Source: Pseudogemmobacter lacusdianii
GTDB taxonomy: Bacteria; Pseudomonadota; Alphaproteobacteria; Rhodobacterales; Rhodobacteraceae
Direction of reading: 5' to 3'
NCBI RefSeq assembly: GCF_030848395.1
Contig: NZ_JAVDBT010000003.1
Location: 186,001 to 250,000 of the forward strand
Length of the DNA: 64,000 bases
The notes under the pieces are model-generated. The model was not told the origin of the DNA, made no database searches, and saw nothing but the letters and a program-made list of their open reading frames with translations. Each line of letters opens with the position of its first letter. The first letter of the stretch is position 1. Below are positions 10,269 through 19,096 of the stretch, piece by piece. A program made the translations under genes and the position numbers.

Positions 10269-10958
10269 ATGCGCGTCGCCATTGTTGAAAACACCGCTGC
10301 CACCAACCACGGCCAGATCGGCGTGGCTTTGCATGAGGCAGGCGCGCGGATCGACCTTTACAAACCCTGGAAGGGTCAGCCGCTGCCCACAAAGGTGGAT
10401 GCTGATGCCTTGGTGGTCTTCGGCGGAGAGCAATCGGCGCTGGATGACCACAGCCACCCCTATCTGCCGCAGCTGGCGCAACTGATGGCCGAATACACCG
10501 CGCTGGATCGCCCGGTCTTGGGGATTTGCCTTGGCTGCCAACTGCTTGCCCGCGCCTTTGGCGCCGAGAACCATTTGGGCCGCACGCCAGAATTTGGCTG
10601 GACCCCGATCACCCTGACCGAGGCAGGCCGCGCCGATCCTGTGCTGGGCCATCTGCCCACCACTTTCCCGATTTACCAATGGCATGGCGACACCTTCACT
10701 TTGCCAAAAGAGGCCGTGCAGCTTGCCAGCTCGGCCGCGGTCGCCCAACAAGGCTTCCGCATCGGCCGCGCCACCTATGGCACGCAGTTTCACTTCGAAG
10801 CCAACCGCGCCGTGGTCCGCGATTGGCGCGCAAGCTTCCCCGATCTTATGAACGCCGCCCGCCCCAATTGGGATTTCGAAACCGAGGCCGCAAGCTTGGG
10901 CGCTGAGGCAGACGCGCATGGTCTGAGCATCGCCCGCGCTTGGGTGCGTTTGATCTGA
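10269..10958 (+). CDS. Class I glutamine amidotransferase-like protein
   Basis: This 229-residue stand-alone GATase1 domain has C87 in the nucleophile elbow GICLGCQLLA and H175 and E177 in QFHFE, completing a Cys-His-Glu triad. It is related to the GuaA amidotransferase half and to GMP-synthase-like proteins, but it lacks the ATP pyrophosphatase and dimerisation domains, so it is not GMP synthase. The partner synthase or the substrate is unknown. The ATG at 10269 has GAGG 6 nt upstream; the frame is open further 5' but without homology. It is divergent from guaB, which makes a nucleotide-related role tempting but unproven. Confidence 0.82.
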   Translation: MRVAIVENTAATNHGQIGVALHEAGARIDLYKPWKGQPLPTKVDADALVVFGGEQSALDDHSHPYLPQLAQLMAEYTALDRPVLGICLGCQLLARAFGAENHLGRTPEFGWTPITLTEAGRADPVLGHLPTTFPIYQWHGDTFTLPKEAVQLASSAAVAQQGFRIGRATYGTQFHFEANRAVVRDWRASFPDLMNAARPNWDFETEAASLGAEADAHGLSIARAWVRLI

Positions 10959-10989
10959 CGCTGCACCCGTGGCTGGCGGCGCCAAGATG

Positions 10990-11010
10990 AGTATTTAGAT
11001 CAAGATGAAG
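10990..11010 (+). repeat. Dispersed intergenic motif, copy A
   Basis: AGTATTT, four bases, CAAGATGAAG. It lies 31 bp downstream of the GATase-like stop in the same orientation. Related copies occur at 51674-51698, 59689-59710 and, in degenerate form, 56395-56418. Confidence 0.6.
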
Positions 11011-11011
11011 G

Positions 11012-11027
11012 GTTAAGGAGAGGTTAA
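11012..11027 (-). promoter_or_regulatory. Second putative CtrA-binding site
   Basis: On the minus strand this reads TTAA, seven bases, TTAAC, an exact CtrA consensus. A third TTAA (11031-11034) follows closely on the plus strand. No promoter-proximal gene is obvious: glk starts about 470 bp away and the GATase gene ends 54 bp before it. Confidence 0.45.
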
Positions 11028-11150
11028 GCCTTAACCCTGACTTGGGTTCAGCGCCCATCGGTTGCACTTCCCTCAAAGGGGGGCGACGCAGACAGCTTGG
11101 CATCGCAAGAAGCGGTGGCTCCCGAGGTGATCTATGGCCGTCTCACAGAC

Positions 11151-11164
11151 GGCAACGCGTTGCC
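11151..11164. promoter_or_regulatory. Perfect 14-bp palindrome with central CG upstream of glk
   Basis: GGCAACGCGTTGCC is self-complementary with a central CG, the form typical of LacI/GalR-family operators. It is 333 bp upstream of glk and directly abuts a 7-bp hairpin (11137-11153). An operator role is only inferred. Confidence 0.35.
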
Positions 11165-11496
11165 ACAGGCGACGCCAACAGGCCAAAAGTGCGCCTCAAA
11201 GCCATAACACCCGGCGCAAGGATTATGGCCTGCTTCTCAGCCCTGCCCCAAAGCTGCGAGATCTCAGGCGCCAGCAAAGCCCGCAGAGGGCGTTGCACCC
11301 AACTTCGACGAGATTGGATCCCAAGCGCAAAGCCCTTCGTCTCAGGCTTTTTCTGCGGGTCACTTCTTGCTAGCTATGACAGGGGCAAGCCCGGTATTAA
11401 GGGCCAAAGCCCTAGCTTTGACGTCCATAGCATTCCCCAAACCCTCGACCACGCCTTCGCATGGGCCTTGGCCCGCAATCTCCATAAGGCTGCACT

Positions 11497-12468
11497 ATGA
11501 CGCTTTCCCTTCTGGCCGATATCGGCGGCACCAACACCCGCGTCGCCTTGGCCAATGGCCGCATTGTTTTGCAGCCCAGCATCCGACGCTTTTCCAACGC
11601 CGCTTATAAAGCCAAGGGCCAAGATATCGGCGATATCCTGCGCGATTACCTTGCCAGCTGTGGTGAGGCGGTCTCGGGCCTTTGCGTCGCTGCCGCAGGC
11701 CCGGTGCAAAACGGCGTGGCCACCATGACCAATCTCGCTTGGAGCATGGATGCGCCGATGCTCTCGGCTGCGACGGGCGCCACCAAGATTGAAATCCTGA
11801 ACGATCTGCAAGCCCAAGGCCATGCTTTGGGCCATATCGCCGACGGTCATCTGCGCCGCGTGGTCGATGGCCCCCAAACGTCGGGCACGATGCTGGTGGT
11901 GGGGCTTGGCACCGGCGTCAATGCCGCTCCCGTGCATGGCAGCGGTGCTGGGCGTCTGGTGCCGGCCTCGGAATGCGGCCATGTCAATATGCCGGTCCGC
12001 ACGGCCGAGGATCTGGCTTTGGCGCAGTTTATAACCGATCTGCTCCATTCACGCGCCGAGAATGGCCATCCGGGGGTGGAAGAGGTGCTCTCCGGTCGCG
12101 GCCTCGCCAATCTTTATGCCTTCGCGGCGGCGCAAGCGGGCTCGGACAGCCGGCTTGCTTCGGCCGAGGTGCTGGCCGCAGTGGCGGCTGAAGACGCGAT
12201 CGCCACCCAGGCTGCCCAGCTCTATACGCGGATCTTGGGCCAGTTTCTGGCCGACCTTGCATTGGTGCATCTGCCCTTCGGCGGCATCTATTTGATCGGC
12301 GGGATGAGCCGGGCCATGATGCCCTCCTTCGCCCGCTTCGGCCTCAGCCAGCATTTCCGCGAAGACCGTCGCATCGACCTGCTGACCCGCGATTTCTCGG
12401 TGCAGGTGGTCGAGGATGATTATGCCGCTTTGACCGGATGCGCCGCTTGGCTGGCAGCCCAAGGCTAG
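11497..12468 (+). CDS. glk: Glucokinase
   Basis: Glk phosphorylates glucose to glucose-6-phosphate with ATP in the cytoplasm. The 323-residue protein shows the Glk-family phosphate-binding start LLADIGGTNTRVAL, the sugar-binding region with ILNDLQAQGHAL, VVGLGTGVNAAPV (second phosphate loop), ASECGHVNMP and YLIGGMSRAMMP near the C-terminus. It is of the proteobacterial Glk type rather than ROK. It is not linked to the zwf-pgl-pgi operon 25 kb away but would feed it. It converges on the esterase gene, with a stem-loop between them. Confidence 0.92.
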   Translation: MTLSLLADIGGTNTRVALANGRIVLQPSIRRFSNAAYKAKGQDIGDILRDYLASCGEAVSGLCVAAAGPVQNGVATMTNLAWSMDAPMLSAATGATKIEILNDLQAQGHALGHIADGHLRRVVDGPQTSGTMLVVGLGTGVNAAPVHGSGAGRLVPASECGHVNMPVRTAEDLALAQFITDLLHSRAENGHPGVEEVLSGRGLANLYAFAAAQAGSDSRLASAEVLAAVAAEDAIATQAAQLYTRILGQFLADLALVHLPFGGIYLIGGMSRAMMPSFARFGLSQHFREDRRIDLLTRDFSVQVVEDDYAALTGCAAWLAAQG

Positions 12469-12527
12469 GCTGCGCGCGTCATGCGCAAAGCCATACCAAA
12501 GCCATATGTAATACAGCTGCAAAACAT

Positions 12528-12554
12528 ACCCTGATTTCACTGCGAAATCAGGGT
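12528..12554. terminator. Stem-loop between convergent glk and esterase genes
   Basis: Perfect 11-bp arms (12528-12538 and 12544-12554) with a 5-nt loop sit between two converging stop codons (12468 and 12569). No T-run follows on either side. The G/C base with A/T-rich apex matches the palindromes at 17581-17648. Confidence 0.5.
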
Positions 12555-12568
12555 GTTCTGGTCGCCCT

Positions 12569-13231
12569 TCAGGCTTGCGGCAGGCGCTCTTTCAAAAACT
12601 GCAAAGCCACGCCCAAACCATCCGGCGCGATGCCATGGCCGGTGCCTTGCATCACATGGCCAAAGGTCTCGAACCCGGCCCCCACCAGCGCATTTGCGGC
12701 CAGCTGCATCGATTGGAACGGCACCACATCATCGCGGTCGCCATGCACCAGCAGCACCGGAGGCTTCACCTTGGCCTCCGCCTCCAACCGCTCCGGCGCC
12801 ATCAACCGGCCCGAGATGGCCACCACGCCAGCAATCGCCCGATCGCGCCGAGGGGCGACATGCATCGACATCATCGCCCCTTGGCTAAAGCCCAAAAGCG
12901 CCAAGGCACTGCCCTCAAGCCCTTCCGCGGCAAGGGTTTTATCAATGAAGGCGTTGAGATCCGCCACCGCCGCCTCAAGCCCTGCGGCCTGCTCAGCCTC
13001 CGTGGAGCCATCGATCCACGGGATCGGGAACCACTGCCGACCGTAAGGCGCGCCCCGGCAAGGTTCGGGCGCATCGGGGGCGTAAAACGCCACGCCCGGG
13101 AGTTGCGGCCCCATCGCATCGGCCAGATCCAGAAGATCCGCCCCATCGGCGCCATAGCCATGCAGGAAGATCACCACGGCCCGCGCCTCACCCAAAGCCG
13201 CGCCGCGCCGGCCCGATTGCAACTCTCTCAT
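12569..13231 (-). CDS. Carboxylesterase/phospholipase-type alpha/beta hydrolase
   Basis: This 220-residue serine hydrolase belongs to the Abhydrolase_2 (carboxylesterase YpfH-like) group. The oxyanion segment FLHGYGADGADL, nucleophile elbow GFSQG (S116), acid HGDRDDVVP (D167 or D168) and H199 in GTGHGI form a complete triad. No signal peptide is seen, so it is cytoplasmic. The natural ester is unknown. The ATG at 13231 overlaps the alkA-like stop by ATGA, so it is translationally coupled to the upstream glycosylase gene. Confidence 0.85.
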   Translation of the reverse strand: MRELQSGRRGAALGEARAVVIFLHGYGADGADLLDLADAMGPQLPGVAFYAPDAPEPCRGAPYGRQWFPIPWIDGSTEAEQAAGLEAAVADLNAFIDKTLAAEGLEGSALALLGFSQGAMMSMHVAPRRDRAIAGVVAISGRLMAPERLEAEAKVKPPVLLVHGDRDDVVPFQSMQLAANALVGAGFETFGHVMQGTGHGIAPDGLGVALQFLKERLPQA

Positions 13232-13857
13232 CCCGAAATCCCTTCTCTGCCCTTCATCGCCCGGTAATAGGCCCAGAGCGCCCGCGCCGCAATCGACCGC
13301 CAAGGGCTCCAAGCCTCTGACATTGCGCGCAATTCCTTTTCCTTGGGCCGCAGGTCCAGCCCAAACAGCCCCCGCGCCGCCTCTTGCAGCGCCAGATCGC
13401 CGGGCGCGAAAACATCCGCGCGCCCCAGCGAGAACATTGCATAAATCTCCGCCGTCCAAAGCCCGATCCCCGGCAAAGCCACCAGCCGGTCAATGACCTG
13501 CCGGTCCGGCGCCGCCGCCAACCCGGCATAATCCAGCCGCGCCTGCGCCAAGGCCGAGGCATAGCGCGCCTTTTGTCGGCTTAGGCCCGCCGCCCGCAAA
13601 TCCTCATCCGAAGCCTGCGCCACCGCAGTTTCTTCCATCAAACCAGCGGCTTGCATCCGCGCCTTGATCGCCGCGGCCGAGGCCAAAGACACCTGTTGGC
13701 CGATGATCGCATCCAGCAAAGCGCCAAATCCCTCCGGCCAGCGCCGCAAAGGCAAAGGCCCCAAAGCCAAGGCCGGGGCAAAGCGAGGCTCGGCCTTCAC
13801 CAGCCAATCCGCCCCCTCTTCCAGATCCGCCGGCGTCAAAATGATCCGCCCGACCAT
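13228..13857 (-). CDS. DNA-3-methyladenine glycosylase (AlkA-like, HhH-GPD)
   Basis: This 209-residue base-excision repair enzyme removes alkylated purines. It has the HhH-GPD core: ALLDAIIGQQVSLASA, the helix-hairpin-helix VALPGIGLWTAEI (about residues 126-138), and catalytic D154 in VFAPGDLALQ. It lacks the N-terminal TBP-like domain of E. coli AlkA, as is common for the shorter bacterial forms, and lacks iron-sulfur cysteines. The ATG at 13857 has AAGGGGAAGG upstream. It forms a two-gene operon with the esterase and is divergent from the MFS gene 46 bp away. No Ada box or SOS box was noticed in that short gap. Confidence 0.87.
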   Translation of the reverse strand: MVGRIILTPADLEEGADWLVKAEPRFAPALALGPLPLRRWPEGFGALLDAIIGQQVSLASAAAIKARMQAAGLMEETAVAQASDEDLRAAGLSRQKARYASALAQARLDYAGLAAAPDRQVIDRLVALPGIGLWTAEIYAMFSLGRADVFAPGDLALQEAARGLFGLDLRPKEKELRAMSEAWSPWRSIAARALWAYYRAMKGREGISG

Positions 13858-13903
13858 CGCCTTCCCCTTGCCAGCTTGCACCGAAGAGCCTACCCCTTCA
13901 GCC

Positions 13904-15106
13904 ATGTCAGACGCCATCGCCAAACGCAACGTTGCCGTCCTCGTCGCCGCTCAGGCGATCATCGGAGCGCAGCTTCCCATCATCTTCACCATCGGCGGCT
14001 TGGCCGGGTCGACCCTGGCCCCCAACGCCTGTTGGGCGACGCTGCCGATCAGCTGCACGGTCATCGGCTCGATGCTTTCGGCCACCCCGCTCTCGGCTTT
14101 CATGCAGCGCTTTGGCCGCGCTTGGGGCTTTACCCTTGGCGCCGCCGGAGGTGCCATCGGGGCGGCTTTGGGTGCCTTGGCGCTTTACAATGCCAGCTTC
14201 GTGCTCTTTTGCATCGCCGCCCTCTTCACCGGCATCTATATGAGCGCGCAAGGCTTTTTCCGCTTCGCCGCCGCCGATACCGCGTCTGAGGCTTTCCGCC
14301 CCAAGGCGATCAGCTGGGTGATGGCAGGAGGGCTCTTCTCGGCCGTGATCGGCCCGCAGATCGTCAAGCTGACCAGCGATGCGATGGTGGTGCCCTTCCT
14401 TGGCACCTATCTTGCGGTGGTGGGGCTGAACCTCCTCGGCGTGGTACTTTTCTTCTTCCTGCGCATCCCGAAACCCCAAGCCCAAGCCGCCGGAGCCCCC
14501 AAAGGCCGCACCATTGGCGCGCTTTTGCGCAACCCGACCATCGTCGTCGCCATGATCTGCGCCACCGTCTCTTACGCGCTGATGAACCTTGTGATGACCT
14601 CCTCACCGCTGGCCGTGGTCGGCTGCGGTTTCGCGGTCTCGGACGCCTCCAACATCGTCACCGCCCATGTGCTGGCGATGTATGCGCCCAGCTTCTTCAC
14701 CGGCCATTTGATCGCCCGTTTCGGGGCCGAACGGATCATCGCCCTTGGCCTGATGATCTTGGCCGGAGCCGGTGCCGTGGCCATCTCCGGGGTGGAGCTC
14801 ACGCATTTCTTCGGCGCGCTTATCCTTTTGGGATTGGGCTGGAATTTCGGCTTCATCGGCGCCACGACGCTGCTGACCTCGGCGCAGCGCCCCGAAGAGC
14901 GCGGCCGCTTGCAAGGCGTCAATGACTTCGTGGTCTTTGGCGGCGTGACGATGGCCAGCTTCTCATCGGGCGGGCTGATGAATTGCTCGGGCGGCTCGGT
15001 CGAGGCGGGCTGGCAGGCCGTCAATATGGCGATGCTGCCCTTCTTGGTGCTGGCCGGCGGCGCGCTGATCTGGCTATGGCTGAAGCCGCGCGAACATCGG
15101 GTTTAA
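13904..15106 (+). CDS. Major facilitator superfamily transporter
   Basis: This 400-residue integral membrane protein has about twelve predicted segments in two halves, with a more polar central loop (IPKPQAQAAGAPKGRT, about residues 187-202). The start MSDAIAKRN leads straight into the first helix (VAVLVAAQAIIGAQLPIIF). The motif FGRAWGFTLGAAGG after helix 2 resembles the MFS loop 2-3 signature. The substrate is unknown. It is divergent from the alkA-like gene and ends 7 bp before the convergent squalene-synthase-like gene. Confidence 0.82.
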   Translation: MSDAIAKRNVAVLVAAQAIIGAQLPIIFTIGGLAGSTLAPNACWATLPISCTVIGSMLSATPLSAFMQRFGRAWGFTLGAAGGAIGAALGALALYNASFVLFCIAALFTGIYMSAQGFFRFAAADTASEAFRPKAISWVMAGGLFSAVIGPQIVKLTSDAMVVPFLGTYLAVVGLNLLGVVLFFFLRIPKPQAQAAGAPKGRTIGALLRNPTIVVAMICATVSYALMNLVMTSSPLAVVGCGFAVSDASNIVTAHVLAMYAPSFFTGHLIARFGAERIIALGLMILAGAGAVAISGVELTHFFGALILLGLGWNFGFIGATTLLTSAQRPEERGRLQGVNDFVVFGGVTMASFSSGGLMNCSGGSVEAGWQAVNMAMLPFLVLAGGALIWLWLKPREHRV

Positions 15107-15113
15107 GCTTTCT

Positions 15114-15863
15114 TTACCAACGCCCGCTAAAAGCCTGCCACAACAGTCGGCCGCGTTTGGAAAATTCCGAAAGCTCGGCCGGCTCGCCCGCTGCAAGGCG
15201 CTGCAAAATGCCTTCCGCTTGCCATCCTGCCAGCAAAGCCGGACGCGCCACTTTCGGCACCGAGCCTCTTGCCGCGCGCGCTGCGCCAAGCCAATCCAGC
15301 CCCAACCGCGCCAGTGAGGCCACATTTTGCTTATCTGGCAAAGGCTTACGCCCCCGCGAGAGCAATTCCGGCACCGCACGCAGGAAATTCGCCATCCCCG
15401 CCGCGCGCCCATAATTGCGCACCGCAGCCTCCGCCCCCGCAGGCGCGCCAAGCGCCAAGGCCGAGGCCCAACTGAGGCCGCCAGTGGTGTCCTCCAGATA
15501 GGCCTCAAGCGCCGCCAGATCGTCAAAAGGCTCGCGCCAGCAATCCCAGCGCCGCGCCGCAACCATGCCGTCGAGCAGCTTGCGCGGCAGCCCCACCTCG
15601 CGGATCAGCGCATGCAAAGGCTCGGCCACCTCATGCGCGCGCGCAGCACCTGCGGCCGTGTTTTCAATGACATCGCGCCACCATTGCAGCCGCATCTCAG
15701 CGACCAGCGGCTCTTTCGCGGCCCAAGGCGCACGGGCCACCTCAAGGTTGAAGGCGTAAAGCGGCAAAAGCCGCGCCCGCGCAGCAGGCGGGGCGGCCAT
15801 AATGGCCAGATGGCGCTCGGGGTCGCCACGCTGGAGAAGGTCTGCACAGGCATCAAGGCTCAT
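15114..15863 (-). CDS. Squalene/phytoene synthase-like protein (NDUFAF6-like)
   Basis: This 249-residue protein has the all-helical trans-isoprenyl synthase fold signature: PLYAFNLEVARAPW, EMRLQWWRDVIEN and DTTGGLSWASALALGAP. The first Asp-rich DxxxD motif needed for prenyl diphosphate binding is replaced (FNLEVAR region), so carotenoid or squalene synthesis is unlikely. The pattern matches the NDUFAF6 group, whose mitochondrial members help assemble respiratory complex I. No carotenoid genes are nearby. A complex I role here is inference from family. Confidence 0.75.
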   Translation of the reverse strand: MSLDACADLLQRGDPERHLAIMAAPPAARARLLPLYAFNLEVARAPWAAKEPLVAEMRLQWWRDVIENTAAGAARAHEVAEPLHALIREVGLPRKLLDGMVAARRWDCWREPFDDLAALEAYLEDTTGGLSWASALALGAPAGAEAAVRNYGRAAGMANFLRAVPELLSRGRKPLPDKQNVASLARLGLDWLGAARAARGSVPKVARPALLAGWQAEGILQRLAAGEPAELSEFSKRGRLLWQAFSGRW

Positions 15864-15926
15864 GCCGGGCGAGATAGCGCAGCGCGACCGGAAGGGAAAG
15901 CCCCGGCCCCGCTGCGGCCTGTGATC

Positions 15927-17555
15927 TTAGAGCGTGGCGACAGTGGTCCCGGCATCGCGGATCAGCTTCCATTGCAGCGCGTCAAGCAAAGCCTCAAAGC
16001 TTGCATCCACGATATTGGGCGAGACCCCCACCGTCGACCAGCGCCGGCCTTGCCCATCCTCGCTATCAATGATGACGCGGGTCACGGCATCGACCCCGCC
16101 TTGGGTAATCCGCACTTTAAAATCAACGAGTTTCATGTCGTCGATCAGCGCCTGCCAAGGCCCTAGATCTTTGACCAAGGCCTTATAAAGCGCGTTCACT
16201 GGGCCACGATCCGAGGCCGCCTCATCCATCGAATCCGAGACCGACATGACCTTTTGCCCGCCGATGCGGACCACGACCACGGCCTCGGAAAGGCTGATCA
16301 TCTGGTCATATTTGTTCTTACGCCGCTCGACTGTGACCCGGTAGCGCTTGACCTCAAAGAACTCCGGGCAAAGCCCCAATTCGCGCCGAGCGAGCAGCTC
16401 GAAACTGGCCTGCGCGCCGTCATATGCATAGCCTTGATCCTCGCGCGCCTTGATCACCTCAAGGATATGCGCCAGCCGCGGATCCTTGGGATCAACCTCA
16501 ACCCCAGCCGAAGCCAGCCGCGCCCGCAGGTTCGACTGCCCGGCCTGATTGCTCATCGGGATCTGGCGTTCGTTGCCAACCAAAGAAGGTTCGATATGTT
16601 CGTAAGTGGTTGGATCCTTTAGGATCGCGCTGGCATGGAGCCCCGCCTTATGGGCAAAGGCCGAGGCCCCCACATAAGGTGCGGCGCGCGAAGGCACCCG
16701 GTTCAGGATATCATCCAGCATCCGGCTGGTCTTCAGGATGCCTTGCAAAGCCGCGCGCGAGACGCCGGTGTCAAACTGGCTGGCATAGGGCTCTTTGAGG
16801 AGCAGAGTCGGGATCAAAGTGATCAGATTGGCATTGCCGCACCGCTCACCCAAGCCGTTGAGCGTGCCTTGGATCTGTCGACAACCGGCCTCGACCGCAG
16901 CCAAGGAATTGGCCACCGCATTGCCGGTGTCATCATGGCAATGAATGCCGAGATGGTCGCCGGGGATGCCCGCCGCAATGACCTCACGCACGATGCGGCC
17001 CACCTCAGACGGCAGACTGCCGCCATTGGTGTCGCAAAGCACGATCCAACGCGCGCCCTCGTCCAAAGCGGCGCGCAGGCAAGAGAGCGCGTAAGCCGGA
17101 TCGGCTTTGTAGCCGTCGAAGAAATGCTCGGCATCAAAGAGCGCCTCGCGGCCTTTGGTCTTTAGGTGGCGGAAGGTCGCGGCAATCGCCTCGCGGTTTT
17201 CTTCCAGCGTGACGCCAAGCGCGGTGGTGACATGGAATGGATGCGTCTTGCCGACGAGGCAGACCGTGGCGGTGCCGGCATCGAGCACGGCCGCCAGCAC
17301 ATCATCATTCTCGGCCGAGCGGCCGACGCGTTTGGTCATGCCAAAGGCGGTCATCTTGGCGCGGGTCTTCGGCGCGGTGCGGAAGAAATCGCTGTCGGTC
17401 GGGTTCGCCCCCGGCCAGCCGCCCTCGATATAATCGACCCCGAGCGCGTCCAAAGCCTCGGCGATCTGCACCTTTTCCGAGGCAGAGAACTGCACGCCTT
17501 GGGTCTGTTGCCCATCGCGCAAAGTGGTGTCGAAGAGATATAGCCGCTCGCTCAT
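15927..17555 (-). CDS. cimA: (R)-citramalate synthase
   Basis: CimA condenses pyruvate with acetyl-CoA to citramalate, a threonine-independent route to isoleucine. The 542-residue protein starts MSERLYLFDTTLRDGQQTQG, the DRDG-type metal and substrate motif of the LeuA/CimA family. It continues with HCHDDTGNAVANSLAA, GTLNGLGERCGN and the C-terminal LeuA_dimer regulatory domain (about residues 400-535). The RDGQQTQG variant and its length fit the TIGR00977 citramalate synthase type rather than 2-isopropylmalate synthase. The ATG at 17555 has GGAG upstream. It lies downstream of cysS on the same strand, separated by three palindromes. Confidence 0.9.
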   Translation of the reverse strand: MSERLYLFDTTLRDGQQTQGVQFSASEKVQIAEALDALGVDYIEGGWPGANPTDSDFFRTAPKTRAKMTAFGMTKRVGRSAENDDVLAAVLDAGTATVCLVGKTHPFHVTTALGVTLEENREAIAATFRHLKTKGREALFDAEHFFDGYKADPAYALSCLRAALDEGARWIVLCDTNGGSLPSEVGRIVREVIAAGIPGDHLGIHCHDDTGNAVANSLAAVEAGCRQIQGTLNGLGERCGNANLITLIPTLLLKEPYASQFDTGVSRAALQGILKTSRMLDDILNRVPSRAAPYVGASAFAHKAGLHASAILKDPTTYEHIEPSLVGNERQIPMSNQAGQSNLRARLASAGVEVDPKDPRLAHILEVIKAREDQGYAYDGAQASFELLARRELGLCPEFFEVKRYRVTVERRKNKYDQMISLSEAVVVVRIGGQKVMSVSDSMDEAASDRGPVNALYKALVKDLGPWQALIDDMKLVDFKVRITQGGVDAVTRVIIDSEDGQGRRWSTVGVSPNIVDASFEALLDALQWKLIRDAGTTVATL

Positions 17556-17580
17556 CGCTTGCTCCAAGCCCAGTCGTGCA

Positions 17581-17648
17581 CCCATTCCTTCAAAGGAATG
17601 GGCAAATTTTGTTCGAACAAAATTGCCCAGAGTTTTGGAAAACTCTGG
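17581..17648 (-). other. Three tandem palindromes in the cysS-cimA gap
   Basis: Three perfect inverted repeats, each with 10-nt arms and 0-2 nt between them, stand side by side: 17581-17602, 17605-17624 and 17627-17648. The middle one can extend to 17600-17628 by pairing GGG with CCC, which would take bases from both neighbours. The array starts 3 bp after the cysS stop and ends about 25 nt before the cimA ATG, so it would lie in the cimA leader. No leader peptide is seen in it. Confidence 0.7.
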
Positions 17649-17650
17649 TG

Positions 17651-19096
17651 TTACAGCAAGCCATCCAGTTTCGAGGAATTAAAATCGGGTCCGGGCACCA
17701 GTTCCACACCCGCTTTGGACATACGAACCTCGACGCCAGCGGCGATGAGGGCTGCCTTCATTGCATCCACCGGCGCGAAGTCTTTAGTGGCTATTGCTGC
17801 CTCGCGAAGGCCCGCCAAATGCGCAGAATAGGGTTGGAGTCTCTCGGCATTCTCTAGACTGGTTTGCAGAGCGCTCTCCCAGTCAGCGCCGAAGCCCAGA
17901 AAGGCCAAACTCGCGTAAAGCCGATCGTATTTCTGCTCATTGTAAAGCTGATGCAGCACTGCGATGGCTTGCGCGGTGTTCAAATCATCCGCTAAAGCCT
18001 CGACCACAGCGGAGTCCGGTTTGGCGAGATGCGGATCGGTGCCCCGCACAGCCTCGCGCCACTTCCGCAACGTCGCCTCGGCCTGACGCGCCTTTTCCGC
18101 CGTCCAATCCATCGGACTGCGGTAATGCGTCATCAGGAACACAAAGCGGATCACCTCGCCTTCGATACCTTTGCCCAACAAATCCCGCACGGTGAAGAAA
18201 TTGCCCAAGGACTTGGACATTTTCTTGCCCTCAACCTGCAGCATCTCATTATGCATCCAGACCGATGCAAACCCGCTTTCCGGATGCGCGCAGCAGCTTT
18301 GCGCGATCTCATTCTCATGATGCGGGAATTGCAGATCCAAGCCGCCGCCGTGGATGTCAAAGCTCGTCCCCAACAGTTCATAAGACATCGCCGAGCATTC
18401 GATATGCCAGCCCGGACGCCCCCGGCCCCAAGGGCTGTCCCAGCCCGGCAGATCGGCATCCGAGGGCTTCCACAAAACGAAATCCATCGGGTCTTCTTTG
18501 AAAGGCGCCACCTCGACCCGGGCGCCGGCGATCATATCATCGACAGAACGGCCCGAAAGCGCGCCATATTCTTTGTAAGACCGCACCCGGAAGAGCACAT
18601 GGCCCTCTTTGGCGTAAGCATGGCCCTTCTCGATCAGCTGCTCGATCATGGCGATCATCGCGCCGATATATTCGGTTGCGCGCGGCTCGGCCCGGCGCAG
18701 GCCCGCCTCCGAGCGGTCCTCGCGGATCGCGGGCCGCAAAGCGCCCAAAGCGTCCATATCGGCGTGATACCACGCGATGGTTTCCTCGGTCCGCTCGGCG
18801 ATCAGCTCTTCCAGCGTCTCACCCCGGCCAAGCGCTTTGCGGCGCTGCGCCTCGGCGTTGATCTTGTCGTCAACGTCGGTGAAATTGCGCACATAGGTGA
18901 CCTGTTCAGGCCCATAAACATGGCGCAACAGCCGGTACAGAGTGTCAAAGACGATCACCGGCCGCGCATTGCCCAGATGCGCCCGATCATAGACGGTCGG
19001 GCCGCAGACATACATCCGCACATCCGAAGGGTTCAGCGGCGCAAAGGCCTCCTTCTTGCGGGTCTTCGAATTCGTCAGCCGGATCGTCACCATCAT
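17651..19096 (-). CDS. cysS: Cysteinyl-tRNA synthetase
   Basis: CysS charges tRNA-Cys. The 481-residue class I synthetase shows the zinc cysteine and HIGH equivalent in [18 protein letters not shown], then [15 protein letters not shown] with the second zinc cysteine, the zinc-ligand region [14 protein letters not shown], and [10 protein letters not shown] as the KMSKS loop. Length is normal. ATG codons occur at 19096 and 19093. It lies upstream of cimA on the same strand. Confidence 0.96.
   Translation of the reverse strand: MMVTIRLTNSKTRKKEAFAPLNPSDVRMYVCGPTVYDRAHLGNARPVIVFDTLYRLLRHVYGPEQVTYVRNFTDVDDKINAEAQRRKALGRGETLEELIAERTEETIAWYHADMDALGALRPAIREDRSEAGLRRAEPRATEYIGAMIAMIEQLIEKGHAYAKEGHVLFRVRSYKEYGALSGRSVDDMIAGARVEVAPFKEDPMDFVLWKPSDADLPGWDSPWGRGRPGWHIECSAMSYELLGTSFDIHGGGLDLQFPHHENEIAQSCCAHPESGFASVWMHNEMLQVEGKKMSKSLGNFFTVRDLLGKGIEGEVIRFVFLMTHYRSPMDWTAEKARQAEATLRKWREAVRGTDPHLAKPDSAVVEALADDLNTAQAIAVLHQLYNEQKYDRLYASLAFLGFGADWESALQTSLENAERLQPYSAHLAGLREAAIATKDFAPVDAMKAALIAAGVEVRMSKAGVELVPGPDFNSSKLDGLL

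Larger units (their letters stand above)
10959..11496. other. 538-bp gap before glk with regulatory-looking motifs
   Basis: No convincing gene is seen here. The gap holds one copy of the dispersed AGTATTT motif (10990-11010), a CtrA-type site (11012-11027), a 7-bp-stem hairpin (11137-11153) and a 14-bp perfect palindrome (11151-11164). The plus-strand frame ending at TAA about 11206 is open back to about 11027 and reads protein-like (APEVIYGRLTDGNALPQ), but it has no ATG. It could be a decayed gene or chance. From about 11210 to the glk start I see nothing further. Confidence 0.4.

Noticed and set aside
17556-17650. Isoleucine-type leader-peptide attenuator before cimA
   Set aside because: The gap has strong stems but no short ORF rich in Ile, Val or Leu codons.
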